Numbered from the stretch's first letter, positions 1 through 8,685 are shown. The stretch is DNA of 64,000 nucleotides from Planctomycetota bacterium (GCA_029259945.1 JAJDEF010000022.1:62001-126000), one strand, 5' to 3'. Made by a program: numbers and translations. The notes: generated by a model not told the origin, from the sequence alone.

Positions 1-577
1 AAAAGGTATCCCAATTGACCAGTCGTTTGCCGCGATATATGTTGCCGTCTTTGAACAGCTTAAAAAACGTCTCGCGGACGGCGCGGGCACATTGATCGTT
101 GAGCGTAAACTGCGTTCGTTGCCAATCGCAACTCGCCCCCAACTGTTTGAGTTGCCCAAGGATGCGCTTTTCGTATTGCTCTTTCCACTCCCAGATGCGA
201 TCGACCAGCTTTTCGCGGCCCAGATCGTGTCGCGAAAGCTTTTCTTCTTCGAGCAATCGCCGCTCGACCACCGCCTGCGTGGCGATGCCTGCATGGTCGG
301 TGCCCGGCATCCACAAAACATTAAACCCCTGCATCCGCTTCATGCGGCAAAGAATATCTTGCAGCGTGTTGTTGAGCGCATGCCCCAAATGCAAAGCACC
401 GGTGACATTCGGTGGTGGAATAACAATCGTAAACGGCGGTTTTTCCGACTCAGGATCCGCATGAAAATAGCCCCGCTCCTCCCAAAAGGGGTACCACCTC
501 TGCTGCGCAGCAGCGTGGTCGTAGTGCGAGGGGAGCGAAGAGAGGTCAGTGGTCGGAGGTCGGAGATCGGTGGACAT
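1..577 (-). CDS. valS: Valyl-tRNA synthetase, N-terminal part (runs off window)
   Basis: Class I aminoacyl-tRNA synthetase that charges tRNA-Val in the cytoplasm. Only the first roughly 190 codons are here; the gene continues past base 1. Reading the minus strand from the ATG at 577 gives a continuous frame. It contains the class I signature PPPNVTGALHLGHAL (HIGH motif as HLGH) around residues 50-64, followed by WMPGTDHAGIATQ, both typical of ValS. The first residues (STDLRPPTTDLSSLPS) are translated from a short CCTCCGAC repeat, so the true N-terminus could lie slightly inside at the next good start, but none is obvious. It lies about 175 bp downstream of cimA on the same strand and could be co-transcribed with it. 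Identity is secure; the exact start is less so. Confidence 0.93.
   Translation of the reverse strand, partial: MSTDLRPPTTDLSSLPSHYDHAAAQQRWYPFWEERGYFHADPESEKPPFTIVIPPPNVTGALHLGHALNNTLQDILCRMKRMQGFNVLWMPGTDHAGIATQAVVERRLLEEEKLSRHDLGREKLVDRIWEWKEQYEKRILGQLKQLGASCDWQRTQFTLNDQCARAVRETFFKLFKDGNIYRGKRLVNWDTF
552..565. repeat. CCTCCGAC simple repeat, inverted copy
   Basis: About two units of a CGACCTC heptamer, read on the minus strand, forming the first codons of valS. A longer tandem copy in the opposite orientation lies at 764-791, so the two flank the valS-cimA spacer as an inverted pair. Confidence 0.6.
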
Positions 578-641
578 TTTTTATTTTTATTGGGAACGTG
601 TTAGATATTTGAAAAAAAGTAACATTGTAGTCGTCTGGAAT

Positions 642-712
642 AGCCTCACGCAAAGGCGCAGAACTCTTTTACTTGACTTTTCTCTGCCGTCTCCGCGTCT
701 CTGCGAGAGTCC
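642..712. repeat. Intergenic inverted repeat (GCAAAGGCGCAGA / TCTCTGCGAGAG type)
   Basis: The valS-cimA spacer holds an imperfect inverted repeat, with CACGCAAAGGCGCAGA near 646-661 and a CTCCGCGTCTCTGCGAG arm near 691-707. Its composition resembles the CTCTGTGG-type elements elsewhere in this window (14353, 33526, 54209). No coding capacity is apparent. It is probably a dispersed, non-autonomous intergenic repeat. Confidence 0.5.
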
Positions 713-751
713 TACTTTCTTTAACGTGTGAAAGCCGGGATAAAGCGGTTT

Positions 752-2344
752 TCAGGAACTCCCCGACCTCCGACCTCCGACCTCCGACCCCTCTTCTTTA
801 CACAATTTGTACTCGATACTATCCACCAGAGCATTCCAACTGGCTTCGATGATGTTTTCGTGGACACCGACGGTGCCCCAATTGTCGTCGGCATCGCGGC
901 TTTCGATCACTACGCGAACACTGGCGGCAGTGGCCGCGTCGGAGTTGATGACCCGTACCTTGTAGTCGACCAACTGCATTTCGTTCAAGGTCGGAAAATG
1001 CCCATTCAACGCTTTTCGCAGTGCTGCATCCAAGGCATTGATCGGGCCATCCCCCTCAGCCACCTCGTGGCGAAGCTGGTCGTTCACCAAAAGCTTGACA
1101 GTTGCCTCGGTAATGGGCTGCCCACCACGATTCACGACGCTACTGTGATATTGCACCAGCTCGAAATGCGGTTGGAAGGTGCCGGCGGCGCGCTTCACCA
1201 GCAAATCGAACGAAGCCTCGGCCGCCTCGAATTGGTAACCACGATTTTCTAGATCCACTACCTGCTTGAGAATGCTATTCATCAGCTCTTTGTCGTGTTC
1301 AAGATTGTGCTTCGTGGCCATTGCGATGATGTTCGAGCGGCCCGACAATTCGCTGACCAGCACACGCCGTTCGTTCCCCACGGCCGCCGGTTCGATATGC
1401 TCGTAGCTAGAGGCTGCCTTCGCCACGGCATGAACATGCATGCCCCCTTTATGCGCAAACGCGCTCGGCCCAACAAACGGCTGGCCTGTGCGAAAGTGCA
1501 TGTTGGCAATCTCATAAACATAGCGAGAAAGCTCGGTGAGATGCTCGACACTCTTTCCGCCAAGTACCTCGTAGCCCTGCTTCTTGAGAGCAAGGTTCGC
1601 GATGACCGACACCAAGTCGGCATTGCCACAGCGTTCGCCGAACCCGTTGATCGTCCCTTGCACATGGACAGCCCCGGCATCCACCGAAGCCAACGTGTTG
1701 GCGATGGCTAGCTCACAGTCGTTATGCGTATGAATGCCCAGCGGACAGTCGACCTTGGACGCTGCCTCCTTGGTAAGTGCCGCTATTTCTTCGGGCAGGC
1801 TACCACCGTTGGTATCGCACATGACAAGGATCGACGCCCCCGCCTCGGCTGCGGCATGGATTGTCTTCGCAGCATATTCCGGATTCGCCTTCCAACCATC
1901 GAAAAAGTGCTCGGCATCGTAAATCACCTCGCGGCCTGCACCAACTAAGTAAGCAACCGTATCGCGAATCATCGCAAGATTTTCGTCGAGCGAAACGCCA
2001 AGCACCTCGGTCACATGAAAATCCGACGTCTTGCCAACAATGGTAATGACCGGGGCTTGCGAATCAAGCAGCGATTTCATGCCAAGGTCGTCTGCGGCTT
2101 TCATCCCTCGGCGTCGCGTCATGCCAAACGCACAGGCTTTACTGTTTTGCAAAGGCTTTTCAGCCAGCCGTTGAAAGAACTCTGCGTCTTTAGGATTCGA
2201 CAACGGGTAACCACCCTCGACAAAGTCGAAGCCCAGCTCGTCGAGCCGCCGTGCGATCAGCAGTTTGTCTTCCAGCGAAAAATTAACGCCTTCGCCTTGA
2301 GCACCATCGCGGAGCGTCGTGTCGTAAGTTTGGATACGGGACAT
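752..2344 (-). CDS. cimA: (R)-citramalate synthase / 2-isopropylmalate synthase family
   Basis: Condenses pyruvate with acetyl-CoA to citramalate, the entry step of the threonine-independent isoleucine route. The 530-residue protein starts MSRIQTYDTTLRDGAQGEG, the HMGL-like active-site motif in the form usual for CimA. It then has the metal-binding and catalytic stretch GIHTHNDCELAIANTLASVDAGA and QGTINGFGERCGN. A C-terminal LeuA-type allosteric dimerisation domain spans roughly residues 380-510. I chose the ATG at 2344 rather than the longer open frame to 2734, because the extension would run through a terminator and a leader peptide. The last codons (EEGSEVGGRRSGSS) come from a CGACCTC tandem repeat at 764-791. 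Regulation is probably by the attenuator just upstream. LeuA-type specificity cannot be excluded, but the N-terminus favours CimA. Confidence 0.9.
   Translation of the reverse strand: MSRIQTYDTTLRDGAQGEGVNFSLEDKLLIARRLDELGFDFVEGGYPLSNPKDAEFFQRLAEKPLQNSKACAFGMTRRRGMKAADDLGMKSLLDSQAPVITIVGKTSDFHVTEVLGVSLDENLAMIRDTVAYLVGAGREVIYDAEHFFDGWKANPEYAAKTIHAAAEAGASILVMCDTNGGSLPEEIAALTKEAASKVDCPLGIHTHNDCELAIANTLASVDAGAVHVQGTINGFGERCGNADLVSVIANLALKKQGYEVLGGKSVEHLTELSRYVYEIANMHFRTGQPFVGPSAFAHKGGMHVHAVAKAASSYEHIEPAAVGNERRVLVSELSGRSNIIAMATKHNLEHDKELMNSILKQVVDLENRGYQFEAAEASFDLLVKRAAGTFQPHFELVQYHSSVVNRGGQPITEATVKLLVNDQLRHEVAEGDGPINALDAALRKALNGHFPTLNEMQLVDYKVRVINSDAATAASVRVVIESRDADDNWGTVGVHENIIEASWNALVDSIEYKLCKEEGSEVGGRRSGSS
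764..791. repeat. CGACCTC tandem repeat
   Basis: Three exact CGACCTC units (764-784) plus a degenerate fourth. They overlap the 3' end of cimA, so they encode its terminal residues. They are inverted relative to the copy at 552-565. Confidence 0.75.
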
Positions 2345-2410
2345 TTGAGGGGTCGGGGTTAGGGGGAGGAATTTAGTTTGGCGCGAAGTAATCGCTATAG
2401 GCCTTTCCAA

Positions 2411-2448
2411 CAAAAAAAGCCCCGAAGCCTTTATGGGCCTCAGGGCTT
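2411..2448 (-). terminator. Intrinsic terminator of the cimA attenuator
   Basis: On the minus strand the 13-base arms 2448-2436 and 2429-2417 pair completely (two G-U pairs) around the six-base loop CAUAAA, followed by seven U residues (2418-2412). It sits between the Ile/Val-rich leader ORF and the cimA start codon, where the terminator stem (3:4) of an attenuator belongs. Confidence 0.88.
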
Positions 2449-2486
2449 GTATGTGTATCGGTGCAACCGAACTCCACCCTAAGGCC
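2436..2486 (-). promoter_or_regulatory. Antiterminator pairing competing with the terminator
   Basis: RNA bases GGCCUUAGGG (2486-2477) pair perfectly over 10 bp, one G-U, with CCCUGAGGCC (2445-2436). That second segment is the ascending arm of the terminator stem, so the two structures exclude each other. The upstream arm contains the UAG stop codon of the leader peptide. A ribosome reaching the stop would mask it and allow termination. A ribosome stalled on the earlier Ile/Val codons would leave it free and allow read-through. A small 5-bp hairpin (2500-2496 with 2490-2486) could act as the 1:2 pause hairpin. Confidence 0.8.
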
Positions 2487-2538
2487 GTCCGCTGGGGACG
2501 ATGCCAGCTACGATAATCGCAATAATACCGACGCCCAT
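2479..2538 (-). CDS. Ile/Val-rich leader peptide of the cimA attenuator
   Basis: A 19-codon ORF reads MGVGIIAIIVAGIVPSGRP, with five Ile and three Val, all within codons 3-14. It ends in UAG inside the antiterminator arm and lies directly upstream of the terminator and cimA. Family knowledge: the ilvGMEDA and ilvBN leader peptides of enterobacteria are likewise runs of Ile/Val/Leu codons placed just before a terminator. In-frame ATG codons at 2574 and 2604 would lengthen it to 31 or 41 residues (adding MITIPTLEPAMLAAL...). The 2604 start has an AGGT upstream, and no start has a strong ribosome binding site. The coding assignment is inferred from composition and placement. Confidence 0.72.
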   Translation of the reverse strand: MGVGIIAIIVAGIVPSGRP

Positions 2539-2877
2539 TGGCGTCGATTTCGCAATTCTCAAGGCAGCTAACATAGCGGGCTCTAGGGTTGGGATTGTAA
2601 TCATCAGTCTGGTTACCTGAGTCTAGCCGCCCATGGCTTGGCAAGCAAGCGGGACACCACGGGCCGGTTGGGCGTATTTCATCGGCAATAATAGGCATCG
2701 AGCGACGAATTAGCTGATGAAGGGCTTTTTCCAAGGGGCCTCACTGCGGTAGTCTTCAATGGGTGAGCTACGCTGTAAGGAGGCGGAATAGAGCAAATGG
2801 TTCGCGTGAGCCGATCAGGCTGAACTTTCAATTCACCACGGTCTAAGAAAAATCCAACTTTCATGGAGCAAATACCG

Positions 2878-4467
2878 ATGCCTACTATCTTTCTCATTGC
2901 CGGTGTTGTCTTGGCGGGGCTAATCATTGCTAGCTCGGCTCAGGTGCGATCGCTCCAACTTCGGATGGCTGCGGTCGGCGCAGCAGTGGTGGTCATGCTG
3001 ATTTTCTTTACGCTGGCTTCGTTTCAATACATTAGCCAAGACGCAACCGGCGTGGTCTCGAAGAGCATCGGTTTCAAGTCGTTACCGCCCGGAAAAATCA
3101 TCGCAACCGAGGGCGAAAAAGGTCCACAGGCTCGCATCTTGCCACCCGGTTGGCATCCCTGGTATTGGCCATTTATCTACAGCATCGAAAAAACACACGT
3201 GATCGAAATCGAACAAGGCACCGTGGGAATGATCACCGCTGCCGACGGTCAACCCTTGCCACCAGGGGCCACCTATGCCCCACCTTGGGAGCCAGGCACC
3301 GAGCGACAGATGGCTCAAGATGCAAAATACTTTCTCACTGTGGGCGGCGGCTACAAAGGCCCGCAAACTTCGGTACTCAAACCGGGTAAATATCGATTCA
3401 ACCCAAAACTCTACAAACTAGAGATCGCAGACATACTAACGATAAAAAAAGCCGAAGTCGGCGTGGTGAAGTCAAACGTCGGAGAAGCGCCAGGCACCGG
3501 TGCAGGAGATGCCGAAGTCGGAGTCCGTAAACTGGTAAATGTCGGTCAGCGAGGAATCTGGAAAACTCCGTTGGTTCCCGATCAATACTACGATTACAGC
3601 CACTCGAAGGCCTATCAGGTCACGACCATCTCGACTCGCAAGCAAATCGTACGTTTCACGGCTAGCAGTGACCAACAAACGATAGGTTCTTCTGGAGAAG
3701 AACGAGAAATCATGGTCCGCACCTCCGATGGTTTTACATTCCCGGTGGACGTGCGTATCGAGTATGAGATTCATCCGAATGATGCCCCCTTGTTGGTTGC
3801 CATCGTCAGCGATGACAAAGAGGGCTTGCGGAGTGTTATGAATTCGGTGGTCCGAGCAATTTTCCGAAACAATGCCGAAAGGGTCAAAGCACTCGACTAT
3901 GTCCAGCAGCGGTCGCAGCAGGAATCCGAGTCGATGAAAATGCTTAAAGAAGAAATGGGGAAATTCGGAGTCACCGTCACCGGCGTTCGCATCGGGGACG
4001 TAGGCAACGAGCAAACGCTGGGCGCGCTACTCAAAACACAAACCGATCGAGAAATCGCCTTGCAAGAGCAAGAGACGTTCAAAGAACAGCAACGAGCCGC
4101 TGAACAAAGAAAACAACTCACCAAAACCGAGCAAGAGGCCGAGGAAGAAAAACGCCTGGCAACGGCTGCTTACCAGGTGCAGATTGCCGAGAAGGAACGC
4201 GAACGGGTCATCATCGAGGCGCAAGCCGAAGCCGAAGCCGTGACGCTAAGAGCCGACGCGCAGGCAAAAGCTTACGAACAAATCGCCAAGCAAATCGGCA
4301 GTGGTAACGCGGCGCTTGTTGAAATCCTAAAAATTGTCGGCGACGGGGGAATCGAAATCACTCCAAAAGTGATGGTCATCGGACAAGGCAGTGGCCAGAG
4401 TGCAGAAACCACCGCACTGATCGGTACGATGCTAAACACCATGGTTCAAGATGCGCCAAAGAAGTAG
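2878..4467 (+). CDS. SPFH/band 7 domain membrane protein, flotillin-like
   Basis: SPFH proteins form large membrane-attached oligomeric assemblies that organise membrane microdomains or associated proteases. Two hydrophobic segments near the N-terminus (about residues 2-20 and 31-50) are followed by an SPFH domain region (GVVSKSIGFKSLPPG ... GWHPWYWPFIYSIEKTHVIEIEQGTVG). Next comes a long charged coiled coil (about 360-460, rich in EQ and KE), the repeat EAQAEAEAVTLRADAQAKAYEQ typical of flotillins, and a C-terminal Gly/Ser-rich oligomerisation end. The ATG at 2878 has GGAG nine bases upstream; an ATG at 2863 would add five residues. It is transcribed divergently from the cimA leader. The exact physiological partner is unknown. 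Confidence 0.85.
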   Translation: MPTIFLIAGVVLAGLIIASSAQVRSLQLRMAAVGAAVVVMLIFFTLASFQYISQDATGVVSKSIGFKSLPPGKIIATEGEKGPQARILPPGWHPWYWPFIYSIEKTHVIEIEQGTVGMITAADGQPLPPGATYAPPWEPGTERQMAQDAKYFLTVGGGYKGPQTSVLKPGKYRFNPKLYKLEIADILTIKKAEVGVVKSNVGEAPGTGAGDAEVGVRKLVNVGQRGIWKTPLVPDQYYDYSHSKAYQVTTISTRKQIVRFTASSDQQTIGSSGEEREIMVRTSDGFTFPVDVRIEYEIHPNDAPLLVAIVSDDKEGLRSVMNSVVRAIFRNNAERVKALDYVQQRSQQESESMKMLKEEMGKFGVTVTGVRIGDVGNEQTLGALLKTQTDREIALQEQETFKEQQRAAEQRKQLTKTEQEAEEEKRLATAAYQVQIAEKERERVIIEAQAEAEAVTLRADAQAKAYEQIAKQIGSGNAALVEILKIVGDGGIEITPKVMVIGQGSGQSAETTALIGTMLNTMVQDAPKK

Positions 4468-4480
4468 CAAAGCTTGAATG

Positions 4481-4510
4481 CCCCCCATAGCCCGGCCATC
4501 CTGGCCGGAA
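4481..4510 (+). repeat. 3'-end hairpin repeat, copy 1 (CCGGCCA-TCC-TGGCCGG)
   Basis: Thirteen bases after the SPFH stop codon comes CCCCCCATAGCC, then a perfect 7-bp stem (4492-4498 with 4502-4508) around loop TCC. A second copy follows prs at 35510. It is identical except for one base pair, exchanged G-C to A-T in both arms, which is compensatory change. Confidence 0.75.
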
Positions 4511-4591
4511 GCCCCGGAGCACGCGCACAAAAAACGCATGCTCAGCGGTCATCCGCATGATTCGTGGGCAAAAGAAGTTGCGAATATCGCA

Positions 4592-7366
4592 TCATGCGCT
4601 GTCGGCGTATTCTTCTTCCTCTTCTTCCCACTCTTCATCGTCTTCTAGCTCGGCCTCTTCTTCCTCCCATTCCTCTTCGTCTTCAGCGACTTCGCCCTCC
4701 TCAGCTTCGTCGTCCTCTTCCCACTCTTCGTCGTCTTCTAACTCGGCCGCCTCGTCGTCTTCCCACTCCTCTTCATCCTCAGCGGTTGCAGAGTCGTCGG
4801 CGCCTTGCTCATCATCCTCCCAAGGTGCCGAAGCAATTTCCTCCTCGTCTTCGAGGTCGCTGGGTTCATCGGTGCCTGGGATAATCTTGTTGGCACGTCG
4901 TGTTTTTGCTGGCACGGTGGCAGCGGTAACCGGGCTGTTTGAATCGACGGCATCCTCGCCATCACCGCTCATCGTTTCCCAGTCTTCAACCGAGATGGTG
5001 ACTTCGCGCGCCTGCGAGCCGTTGTACTCGCCCACGATGCCATCCTCGGCCATGTAGTCAATCAGTCGGGCTGCACGGCCGTAACCGATCCCTAGGCAGC
5101 GTTGCAGCAGCGAAACGCTGCCGCGTCGTTCACGCACCACCACGTCGACGGCAGCCTCATACAACTCATCGCGGTTCTTGAGATCGCCGGGCGCAGTGGT
5201 TTCTTGCTCATCCTTAGTTTTCAGCTCGATGAGCTCTTGAGCGAAGTGAGGCGCATCGGTGCCGACAAAGTCAACAACCCGCGTAATTTCATCGTCCGAG
5301 AGGAACGTACCTTGCCCGCGGAGCAACTGGCTGGTGCCAGGTGAGAGAAACAGCATGTCCCCGTTGCCTAGGAGCTTATCAGCACCCATTTCGTCAAGCA
5401 CCACGCGGCTGTCCGTTCGGCTCGCCACCTGGAAAGCGATACGTGCCGGCAAGTTCGACTTAATCAAACCCGTAATAACGTCGACCGTCGGTTTTTGTGT
5501 GGCGAGAATCAAATGGATGCCCACCGCCCGGCTCTTCTGCGCGAGGCGAATAATATGCTGCTCGACATCTTTGCCCGCCGTCATCATCAAGTCAGCCAAT
5601 TCGTCGGCCACGATGACAATAAACGGCAATTGCTTGGGAATGGTTTCCCACTCGGCCTCGCTTTTCGGCACGATTCGGTCGCGAAGTTCCTCCTCGCCCA
5701 ATTGATTGAAGACGCTGACATGGCGCACACCAGCCCGCGCGAGCAGTTGATAGCGATCCTCCATCTTGTCGACAGCCCAAGACAAAATCGCCTCAGCCTT
5801 CTTCATATCGGTGACCACTGGGTGCATCAGGTGAGGCAGCTTGCTGTAGCCGCTGAGCTCGACCATCTTGGGATCGATCATCAGCATGCGCACTTCGTCC
5901 GGCCCGCGGCTCATCAACATCGAGATGATAATCGAGTTCAAACAAACACTCTTGCCCGTGCCGGTGCGTCCCGCGATCAGCAAGTGGGGCAACGTCGTGA
6001 GGTCGACCACCAACGGGTTTCCAGAAACGTCTTTGCCCAGGTAGACGGGAATCTTCATCCGCTTCGCCCGACCGTTGGCCTCTTCGATGACGTCGCGGAT
6101 GCGAACCAATTGCCGGTTTTCGTTCGGCACTTCGATTCCGACCGTATTCTTGCCGGGGATGGGTGCCACAATGCGTACGCTGGGCACGCGCAAAGCGATG
6201 GCCAGATCGTCCGCCAGATTCGTAATTTTTGCCAGCCGAAGACCTGCCTCTAGCTGGACTTCGTATTGGGCGATCACCGGCCCAGTTTCGATTTCAACCA
6301 CTTGCACATTGAAGCCAAAGTTCTTGAAGGTTTTCTCCAGCACCTTCGCTTTGCGGCGGACCTCCCGTTCGTGTTCTTCGTAGCAAACCTCTTCGGACTC
6401 TAGCAGCAGATCGAGCGAGGGTAATTCATAATCATCGTTGGCGTGGAGGTGCGAGTGGTCGGCGGCTTCGAGCTGGTCGATAATCGCTTCACGCTCGCTC
6501 TTTGCCGGCTTTTTCTTGCGTTTAAGGCTCAGTGCCGACGACAACTTGCTTTTCAGCGGTTTGGCGTCCGCAAGCTTTTTCGCCTCCTCTTCCTCCTGTT
6601 TAGAATTTGGGGTACGAACCTTCAGCGATGGTGCTTCGCTTTCTACCGCCTCGTCTTCTTCCTCCCATTCGCCGTCTTCCCACTCCTCGCCATCTTCGAG
6701 TTCATCGTCTTCGTATTCGTACTCATATTCGTCCTCCTCTTCCTCACCGGGCTCACTTTCTAAGTCGGTTTCAGGACGTTTTCGACGGCGGATGGGATGG
6801 CCAAAGTGACCCACCGACATCAATCCGTGGCCTGAGAAAGTAGTAACGACGGCAAGAGCTCGAAAAACGTAATAGTCCGTCGATAAGAGTAACCCCGCCA
6901 ACAGGACGCTAATCGCCAGAATATATGCCCCGACCGTAGCAAAGTGCGTCTCAAGCAGCGCATGCCCCATTGCACCCAAATAGCCACCAGCACCAATGAT
7001 GGGGCCAGGACTGGTGTGAGGTAATGCCAATGCCGCGAGCGTGGCAATCGCGACGAGCGAGGCAACCCAGCCGACCGCCCGCAGCAGAGGTTGATCGACC
7101 TCACCTCGCCAAAGCAAGACCATCGATAAGCCGGCAAGCGAAACAACGAGATAGTAGGCACCGATGCCAATACTTTCGAACAGCGAGTGCGCAGCATACG
7201 CTCCAATCGGCCCACAGGCGTTATGATACTCGGTCTGTGGGGGATCGATAAGCGTGCTGGGTGGATCGCCGGCATCAAACGTTACCAGCGAAATCGCTAG
7301 CAACACGGTGACGACCAACAGCACGAGTGCGAAGAGATCAAATCTCAGATTACGATTTTCGAACAT
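4592..7366 (-). CDS. ftsK: DNA translocase FtsK/SpoIIIE with acidic C-terminal tail
   Basis: Septum-associated, ATP-driven DNA pump that clears chromosome ends during division. The 924-residue protein has about four or five membrane helices in its first 180 residues, then a very acidic linker (about 195-240, Glu/Asp/Tyr). The alpha/beta RecA-like motor follows, with Walker A AGRTGTGKSVCLN near 461-473 and Walker B FIVIVADELADLM near 575-587. A gamma winged-helix domain (about 730-795, QRCLGIGYGRAARLIDYM) normally reads KOPS sites. After gamma the chain continues for about 110 residues, ending in repeats of DDEEWEE and EEEEWEE, which is not usual for FtsK. The start ATG follows a plain upstream region. 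Function is secure; the role of the tail is unknown. Confidence 0.95.
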   Translation of the reverse strand: MFENRNLRFDLFALVLLVVTVLLAISLVTFDAGDPPSTLIDPPQTEYHNACGPIGAYAAHSLFESIGIGAYYLVVSLAGLSMVLLWRGEVDQPLLRAVGWVASLVAIATLAALALPHTSPGPIIGAGGYLGAMGHALLETHFATVGAYILAISVLLAGLLLSTDYYVFRALAVVTTFSGHGLMSVGHFGHPIRRRKRPETDLESEPGEEEEDEYEYEYEDDELEDGEEWEDGEWEEEDEAVESEAPSLKVRTPNSKQEEEEAKKLADAKPLKSKLSSALSLKRKKKPAKSEREAIIDQLEAADHSHLHANDDYELPSLDLLLESEEVCYEEHEREVRRKAKVLEKTFKNFGFNVQVVEIETGPVIAQYEVQLEAGLRLAKITNLADDLAIALRVPSVRIVAPIPGKNTVGIEVPNENRQLVRIRDVIEEANGRAKRMKIPVYLGKDVSGNPLVVDLTTLPHLLIAGRTGTGKSVCLNSIIISMLMSRGPDEVRMLMIDPKMVELSGYSKLPHLMHPVVTDMKKAEAILSWAVDKMEDRYQLLARAGVRHVSVFNQLGEEELRDRIVPKSEAEWETIPKQLPFIVIVADELADLMMTAGKDVEQHIIRLAQKSRAVGIHLILATQKPTVDVITGLIKSNLPARIAFQVASRTDSRVVLDEMGADKLLGNGDMLFLSPGTSQLLRGQGTFLSDDEITRVVDFVGTDAPHFAQELIELKTKDEQETTAPGDLKNRDELYEAAVDVVVRERRGSVSLLQRCLGIGYGRAARLIDYMAEDGIVGEYNGSQAREVTISVEDWETMSGDGEDAVDSNSPVTAATVPAKTRRANKIIPGTDEPSDLEDEEEIASAPWEDDEQGADDSATAEDEEEWEDDEAAELEDDEEWEEDDEAEEGEVAEDEEEWEEEEAELEDDEEWEEEEEEYADSA

Positions 7367-7815
7367 GGATGCTCAAAACGACCTCTGTTAGTTCGTCCGC
7401 GTCGCCCTCATGGCTTCACGCGAACCGATCGCAGGGCTCATCCGTGCCCAAAATTGTATTTCCCTAATTGTCCGTCCTAGTGCTTCGACAACTCATAGAA
7501 TTAGAGCTGACAAAGCACTCGGTGTCTCACAGCACAAAACGAGCGCAGCATGTGCGCATGTAAAGCACCGTTCTTGGTTTTCGACCAAACGCTACGCCCC
7601 GATCCAACCTACCAAAGCTGCGCGCCAACGTTTACCTGCCCCGAACGATTCGCACGATCAACCTCGCTAGGCACAATCGTCACGATGCAATCTGAAACGG
7701 CAGTAGATAGTGAAAGGAGTCGCCCAACATCACGACGGAATCTGCCTGGGGTTTGTTCGCGATTTCTGGGAAGAGTTTGCAAGAACCCCGCAAGTGAGGC
7801 AAGTTACGCGGATTG
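7367..7815. other. Intergenic region, no gene seen
   Basis: About 450 bp between the start of ftsK and the end of truB, both on the minus strand. The only open frames (for example 7410-7670 plus) have no recognisable motif, start context or codon pattern. The ftsK promoter presumably lies here. No clear hairpin terminator for truB was found. Confidence 0.6.
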
Positions 7816-8685
7816 TTAGGAGGAGGGGAAATTTCGAATCGGCCCCAAAATCCCTGGCTGTTTCTCTCGCAAGAGAGCAACGAGATTTCCTTGGCTGTCG
7901 AGGGCTGCTATTTCTATGTCGGAATGTGTGGTGCCCACTTCAATCGTTCGTCCATTGCGGATTTCCTCGATTTGCTGTTGCGAGAGAGTCATGGTCGGTA
8001 AATGGCTTACCGCACACCGAGCCGGGTGCAAATAGGTAACGATTTCTTCGTGGCTTAGCTGTTCAAGCGTCAAGCCATCTTCGACCTGAAAAGGTCCGAT
8101 CGCCGTCCGCGTTAAGCCAGACATCACGGCGGCTGTGCCCAACGAATGGGCCAGATCGCGTCCTAAGCTACGTACATAGGTGCCGCTGCCACAGCAAATC
8201 TTCATTTCTAGTTCTGGATACTCATACGCGATGACTTCCAACTCGTAGATTTGAACGGGGCGGGGCGGGAGTTCGACCTCTTGCCCACGGCGAGCTAGCT
8301 GGTAGGCCCGTTGACCGTTGATCTTGAGTGCCGAGTAAGCAGGAGGAATTTGCTGTATACTCCCGATGAACTTTGGCAGGTTCGCTTCGATATCGGCAAG
8401 CGTCGGTATCGAGGGCGAGTCGAGTTCGGTAATCTCAGTCTCGGTGTCATCACTAGGACTCGCTTGGCCGAGATGGAAGATAGCGTGGTACTGCTTCGGC
8501 ATTGCCTGGACATAGGAGATGAGTCGAGTGGCAGGGCCTAGGCAGACAATCAAGACCCCGGTGGCAAGCGGATCGAGGGTGCCCGCGTGTCCTGCCTTGG
8601 CAGGTTTTACCAGCCGCTGGACTCGATTCACCACGTCACGCGAGGTCTGTCCTGCGGGTTTGTTGATGTTTAGAATACCGAACAT
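7816..8685 (-). CDS. truB: tRNA pseudouridine-55 synthase
   Basis: Converts U55 in the T-loop of tRNAs to pseudouridine. The 289-residue product begins MFGILNINKPAGQTSRDVV, the conserved TruB N-terminus. It has the catalytic motif GHAGTLDPLATGVL with the nucleophile Asp38, then the YHAIFHLGQASPSDDTE segment. The motif CGSGTYVRSLGRDL (substrate binding) is present in the middle. The C-terminal portion is short and PUA-like at most. It is divergent from rsmG, with only 73 bp between the start codons. Confidence 0.95.
   Translation of the reverse strand: MFGILNINKPAGQTSRDVVNRVQRLVKPAKAGHAGTLDPLATGVLIVCLGPATRLISYVQAMPKQYHAIFHLGQASPSDDTETEITELDSPSIPTLADIEANLPKFIGSIQQIPPAYSALKINGQRAYQLARRGQEVELPPRPVQIYELEVIAYEYPELEMKICCGSGTYVRSLGRDLAHSLGTAAVMSGLTRTAIGPFQVEDGLTLEQLSHEEIVTYLHPARCAVSHLPTMTLSQQQIEEIRNGRTIEVGTTHSDIEIAALDSQGNLVALLREKQPGILGPIRNFPSS

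Noticed and set aside
2345..2734. N-terminal extension of cimA by 130 residues
   Set aside because: It would translate through the terminator and antiterminator, shows no family similarity, and the canonical CimA start is at 2344.
4557..5057. Plus-strand Ser-rich ORF
   Set aside because: It is the antisense of the acidic FtsK tail (GAA/GAG codons read backwards as Ser codons).
5495..6253. Plus-strand 252-codon ORF
   Set aside because: Antisense of the FtsK motor domain, with no motif or start context.
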